In this document: positions 5,611-7,630 of the stretch, in pieces
How positions within the stretch are numbered: the first letter of the stretch is position 1
How the letters are laid out: each line of letters begins with the position of its first letter
NCBI GenBank assembly: GCA_030668505.1
Contig: DAOUTV010000067.1
Span: 1-7,630, forward strand
Length of the DNA: 7,630 bases
DNA from: Desulfobacterales bacterium
GTDB taxonomy: Bacteria > Desulfobacterota > Desulfobacteria > Desulfobacterales > C00003060
Direction: 5' to 3'
Program-made: the position numbers and the translations under genes
The notes under the pieces: model-generated
What the model was told of the DNA's origin: nothing
Database searches by the model: none
What the model saw: only the letters and a program-made list of their open reading frames with translations

Positions 5611-6231
5611 CTAACGATACGGCTCCAACTCTTTCAAAAACCTCGGCTCAACTTCAAATCCGTGGGACATGGCCTTATCGCAATGTTCAACAGCCTCCTG
5701 ATAAGCCCCCTTCTCAAAATAAGCCAGAGCCAGGTTATTGTGAGCAACAGCGAAGGTAGGCTCAAGCTCCAATGCCTTGTTGGCAGCAGCAATGCATTCG
5801 TCCAGTCGTCCCTGCATATAATAGGCGCTGGCAAGGGTGGTGTGGGCCTGGATAAACTCGGGGTTAATGGAGACCGCTTTTTCCAGGAAACCAATCGCCG
5901 TCTCCGGATCACCCCTCTGAACATAGGCAAAACCCAGATTTCCGTATGGCTGGGCGAATTTGGGCCTGACCGCAATGGCCCGCTGATTCAAATGGATACA
6001 GGCGTCCAAATCTCCCCTATGCAGATGGATGCCACCCAGGGCCACATATGCCTCTCCCAGGGTGGGGCATTCATTTACGGCAGCCATAAGTTCCTCCGCA
6101 GCCTCATCCCACTTCTGTTCCTTGATCAGACCAATGGCAAGGTTGTAATGCGTCGTGCCGCACTCAGGGCTCTTGACCAGAGTCGCCACCTGGTCTTCAA
6201 TATATTCTCTAGTTGTCTTTGGTTTTTTCAT
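5611..6231 (-). CDS. TPR-repeat protein of the dsr neighbourhood
   Basis: The 206-residue soluble protein consists almost entirely of five tetratricopeptide repeats, at about 26-57, 60-90, 94-124, 128-158 and 162-191. They show the usual W/G/Y-A-P pattern, for example AYVALGGIHLHRGDLDACI and QPYGNLGFAYVQRGD. A short C-terminal tail follows, FLKELEPYR. No signal peptide or transmembrane segment is present, so it is a cytoplasmic protein-interaction scaffold by family inference. The start at 6231 has an AGAGGAA ribosome binding site 4-5 nt upstream. That site overlaps the -10 box of a candidate promoter (6240-6269). The partner is unknown; being upstream of dsrAB and the kinase-like gene, it may help assemble or regulate sulfite reductase, but nothing in the sequence proves this. 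Confidence 0.92.
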   Translation of the reverse strand: MKKPKTTREYIEDQVATLVKSPECGTTHYNLAIGLIKEQKWDEAAEELMAAVNECPTLGEAYVALGGIHLHRGDLDACIHLNQRAIAVRPKFAQPYGNLGFAYVQRGDPETAIGFLEKAVSINPEFIQAHTTLASAYYMQGRLDECIAAANKALELEPTFAVAHNNLALAYFEKGAYQEAVEHCDKAMSHGFEVEPRFLKELEPYR

Positions 6232-6239
6232 GATATTCC

Positions 6240-6269
6240 TCTATAGCAAATCTGTCTCCGCATTGTCAA
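6240..6269 (-). promoter_or_regulatory. Candidate promoter of the TPR gene
   Basis: The minus strand has TTGACA (6264-6269), an 18-nt spacer and TATAGA (6240-6245). Transcription would start near 6233, almost at the ATG (6231), giving a leaderless or near-leaderless mRNA. The Shine-Dalgarno-like AGAGGAA overlaps the -10 box, so only one of the two can work as drawn unless transcripts also arrive from upstream. Confidence 0.45.
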
Positions 6270-6270
6270 C

Positions 6271-6288
6271 CGTCCCGGACCAGGGACG
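6271..6288. other. Small hairpin at the left edge of the MITE-like element
   Basis: CGTCCC (6271-6276) and GGGACG (6283-6288) form a 6-bp stem around GGACCA. It spans the junction between the flanking duplication and the element. No T-run follows it on either strand. It may be incidental. Confidence 0.35.
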
Positions 6289-6422
6289 GCAATTCTCGGC
6301 GAAAAACACAACAAGATTGCTTCGTCGCTAACGCTCCTCGCAATGACATTACGAAAACTTTTTTGTCATTGCGAGCGAAGCGAAGCAATCTCAAGACATT
6401 ACAAATTCACCGAGAATTGCTG
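6287..6422. mobile_element. 136-bp MITE-like element with 9-bp flanking duplication
   Basis: Terminal inverted repeats of 17 bp (15 matches) lie at 6287-6303 and 6406-6422 (CGGCAATTCTCGGCGAA against TTCACCGAGAATTGCTG). The 9-bp direct repeat GACCAGGGA directly abuts both ends (6278-6286 and 6423-6431), as expected for a target-site duplication. No coding capacity is present. A second palindrome is nested inside: AGATTGCTTCG/CGAAGCAATCT (6314-6324 with 6381-6391) and TCGCAATGACA/TGTCATTGCGA (6338-6348 with 6364-6374). This inner sequence is a familiar dispersed repeat in bacterial genomes (TGTCATTGCGAGCGAAGCG). The parent transposase is not in the window. Confidence 0.72.
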
Positions 6423-6442
6423 GACCAGGGATCATTCGAACA

Positions 6443-6478
6443 AAGGAGGGAATAGGCCCAACGACCCATTCCCTCCTT
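6443..6478 (-). terminator. Probable terminator downstream of the 110-residue protein gene
   Basis: AAGGAGGGAAT (6443-6453) and ATTCCCTCCTT (6468-6478) make a perfect 11-bp stem with a 14-nt loop. On the minus strand it is followed by TTTGTTC, a weak U-tract. On the plus strand eight T (6487-6494) follow after eight bases. It could act in either direction. The only known upstream gene is the minus-strand gene ending at 6577, so that is the likely client. Confidence 0.55.
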
Positions 6479-6544
6479 AAATGGCATTTTTTTTACGTAA
6501 GCTGGTACCCTACGAGAATCAAATTACCCAACGTCTATCCACAA

Positions 6545-6579
6545 ATTCCCCCTTCCCCGGAGTGAGGAGGGATAATTTA
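6545..6579. repeat. Degenerate GC-run palindrome overlapping the 110-residue gene's stop
   Basis: AATTCCCCCTTCC and GAGGAGGGATAATT pair imperfectly around CCGGAGT, immediately after the coding end. Composition and layout are reminiscent of the C-run/G-run palindromes in dsrN and in the dsrB-dsrD spacer, but the match is weaker. It may be a decayed copy or a small 3' hairpin. Confidence 0.4.
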
Positions 6580-6909
6580 GCGCCCCCCTGTGCCCCTTCC
6601 TGATATGCTCCTTCCAGCAAGAGGGTTGTATAGCTTCAAAATCGCAAATTTCATAATATCCAGACTGTTATTATCCGTGATAAAACCCATCAGGGTCTTC
6701 TCTGCCTCTTCAGGAAGCACACAGGCATTTGAAGCATCAAAGGCCAAGTCCGGGAAGCCCTTCGCAAGCTTCTTGTGTTCCTTCTTGTTGACACTTACCT
6801 GAACTGCCTTTTTGCCATCTATTTCCTGAATCTGATCTGCCACTCCAGCACCTTCAATCTGCTTGAGTTTCTCGTCATCCAAAAATACATTAATGTAATA
6901 GTCCGCCAT
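6577..6909 (-). CDS. Unrecognised 110-residue protein
   Basis: I do not recognise this protein. It is soluble, rich in Lys, Asp and Glu, and lacks a signal peptide or membrane segment. It reads as a compact alpha/beta domain (MADYYINVFLDDEKLK at the start, LDIMKFAILKLYNP near residues 83-96). A flexible basic Gly/Arg tail follows, GRSISGRGTGGR (99-110). There is a single cysteine (C63, in NACVLP). Expression signals are strong: GGAGGTG lies 6-7 nt before the ATG at 6909, and TTGACA-N17-TATAAG sits about 160 nt upstream. That, with the well-behaved codon pattern, supports a real gene. It points the same way as the TPR, kinase-like and dsr genes, and transcription probably ends at 6443-6478. 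Function unknown. Confidence 0.8.
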   Translation of the reverse strand: MADYYINVFLDDEKLKQIEGAGVADQIQEIDGKKAVQVSVNKKEHKKLAKGFPDLAFDASNACVLPEEAEKTLMGFITDNNSLDIMKFAILKLYNPLAGRSISGRGTGGR

Positions 6910-7065
6910 TTAAACACCTCCTGTTTGTAATGTCCTGAATACCTACCTATACGGCAAGCAGCTATCTTCTTTTCATTAAGATATCTTTTCTGCCTAAAAC
7001 ACGCACCCCCCCTCATTAAACAAAGCATGTCGTTTGGACACTGAATCTGCCGCCCGAGAAACGCC

Positions 7066-7094
7066 CTTATATTATGACGATGATTTGTTGTCAA
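7066..7094 (-). promoter_or_regulatory. Promoter of the 110-residue protein gene
   Basis: On the minus strand TTGACA (7089-7094), a 17-nt spacer and TATAAG (7066-7071) form a near-consensus sigma70 promoter. The predicted start near 7059 leaves a leader of about 150 nt before the ATG at 6909. The leader contains a G8 run (7005-7012), the palindrome AAGATATCTT (6979-6988) and a distant CGGCAG/CTGCCG pair. No known riboswitch was recognised. Confidence 0.7.
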
Positions 7095-7144
7095 GCAACT
7101 CGTCCTAGTTTCGTGCCATTTGCAAGAATATTGTAACACTTTAC

Positions 7145-7324
7145 GTGTCTGAAAAAGGCCTGTTTTCTGAGACCATCAACCTTGATGACCTCGTAAGAAG
7201 TCTCAACAACCTTGACACACAAGGCCATTCCTTCCTATACTCCCCCACCAAAAAGGGGATTCTCTATAATTTCTTCATAGGGAGTAACAGGTTCAATGGA
7301 ATTTCAGAATTGCGTCAGAAATGA
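7145..7324 (+). CDS. Possible small ORF overlapping the YcaO-like gene start
   Basis: A GTG at 7145 opens 59 codons ending in TGA at 7322-7324. The predicted peptide looks protein-like (SEKGLFSETINLDDLVRSL, later KKGILYNFFIGSN). It has no Shine-Dalgarno, overlaps the next gene by 29 nt in another frame, and contains that gene's best promoter. It may be a degraded gene end, a leader ORF or chance. Low confidence. Confidence 0.22.
   Translation: MSEKGLFSETINLDDLVRSLNNLDTQGHSFLYSPTKKGILYNFFIGSNRFNGISELRQK
7212..7241 (+). promoter_or_regulatory. Promoter of the YcaO-like gene
   Basis: TTGACA (7212-7217), an 18-nt spacer and TATACT (7236-7241, five of six matches to TATAAT) form a good sigma70 promoter on the plus strand. 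The predicted start is near 7248, giving a leader of about 48 nt. A second perfect TATAAT lies at 7265-7270 but has no matching -35 box. Confidence 0.6.
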
Positions 7325-7630
7325 GTATGGTAAGTGTGATCTTCCTCCCAATACGATTAATAGAATAAAAGACGGGTTGAAAAAACTGAATCTCGACGTT
7401 GGATACCTCACCTTCCAGGTGTCGGACAACATTTATTGGGGGCGGGTATGGATTGATTCAATAAGGATAGTCTGTGTTGGGAAAGGCATTACCCCGGAGC
7501 TTGCGGAGGCCAGTGCATACGCAGAACTGGCTGAACGCCTCAGCGCCGGGTTGTTCTATCCGGTTTTTGAAGAACAGGTGAGGTTTAACGCTCCGGCCCT
7601 TTACAATGAGGAAACTAACAGGTTCCTGAA
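7296..7630 (+). CDS. YcaO-like family protein, N-terminal part (runs off window)
   Basis: The frame is open from the ATG at 7296 to the right edge, giving 111 complete codons. The segment GKGITPELAEASAYAELAER (about 63-82) followed by LSAGLFYP resembles the early ATP-binding region of YcaO-domain proteins, where a GKG motif precedes a helix with repeated Ala and Glu residues ending in E-R. The N-terminal sequence (DLPPNTINRIKDGLKKLNL, a cluster of beta strands, WGRVWIDSIRIVCVGKG) fits the first domain. YcaO enzymes activate amide bonds with ATP, for azoline or thioamide formation or as part of RimO-type modification. The catalytic C-terminus is outside the window, so substrate and subfamily cannot be told. 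GGGAG about 11 nt upstream is a modest ribosome binding site; the ATG follows a stop at 7278-7280. It diverges from the minus-strand genes. Confidence 0.68.
   Translation, partial: MEFQNCVRNEYGKCDLPPNTINRIKDGLKKLNLDVGYLTFQVSDNIYWGRVWIDSIRIVCVGKGITPELAEASAYAELAERLSAGLFYPVFEEQVRFNAPALYNEETNRFL

Noticed and set aside
6910..7060. A riboswitch (for example cobalamin type) in the leader of the 110-residue gene.
   Set aside because: I could not find a B12-box-like sequence or another known aptamer core; the leader is AT-rich with only small palindromes.
6819..7139. Minus-strand 106-codon frame overlapping the 110-residue gene.
   Set aside because: Its 3' half is a frame-shifted reading of the well-supported gene, and its 5' half crosses the promoter.

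Overview
The window is a chromosomal piece of a dissimilatory sulfate- or sulfite-reducing bacterium, most likely a Desulfobacterota (old Deltaproteobacteria) member. It carries the dissimilatory sulfite reductase genes in the order dsrA-dsrB-dsrD-dsrN, all on the minus strand. DsrA and DsrB resemble the Desulfovibrio-type bacterial reductive enzymes closely. dsrD, which is typical of organisms running the pathway reductively, points to sulfite reduction rather than sulfur oxidation. No species can be named from the sequence alone.

Layout, following minus-strand transcription from right to left. Positions 6577-6909 hold a 110-residue protein I do not recognise, with a good promoter and an excellent ribosome binding site. 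Next is a 345-bp spacer with a hairpin, a MITE-like 136-bp element and a promoter. It leads into a five-repeat TPR protein (5611-6231). After a 193-bp spacer dominated by a long inverted repeat comes a 381-residue protein (4272-5417) that may have a phosphotransferase/kinase-like fold. A terminator (4183-4215) separates it from a strong sigma70-type promoter (4107-4135) that starts the dsr operon with an unusually long leader of about 195 nt. Then follow dsrA (2582-3904), dsrB (1412-2569), a 102-bp spacer with a GC-rich palindromic repeat, dsrD (1070-1309) and dsrN, which runs off the left edge (3-989). At the right edge, on the plus strand and diverging from the rest, is the start of a YcaO-like gene (7296-7630) with its own promoter.

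How the genes work together: DsrA and DsrB form the siroheme/[4Fe-4S] sulfite reductase that reduces sulfite onto DsrC. DsrD is a small winged-helix protein reported to stimulate DsrAB. DsrN is the glutamine-dependent amidase thought to convert siroheme to the siroheme amide used by DsrAB. The roles of the kinase-like, TPR and 110-residue proteins are unknown.

The most unusual signals are repeat-derived. A 135-bp block of three G/C-run palindromes lies inside dsrN and stays exactly in frame, adding about 45 residues to the inter-domain linker. A different GC-rich palindrome separates dsrB from dsrD. A 136-bp element with 17-bp imperfect terminal inverted repeats and an abutting 9-bp direct repeat sits upstream of the TPR gene. 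Palindromic repeats have therefore entered this core-metabolism locus several times without visibly breaking a gene.
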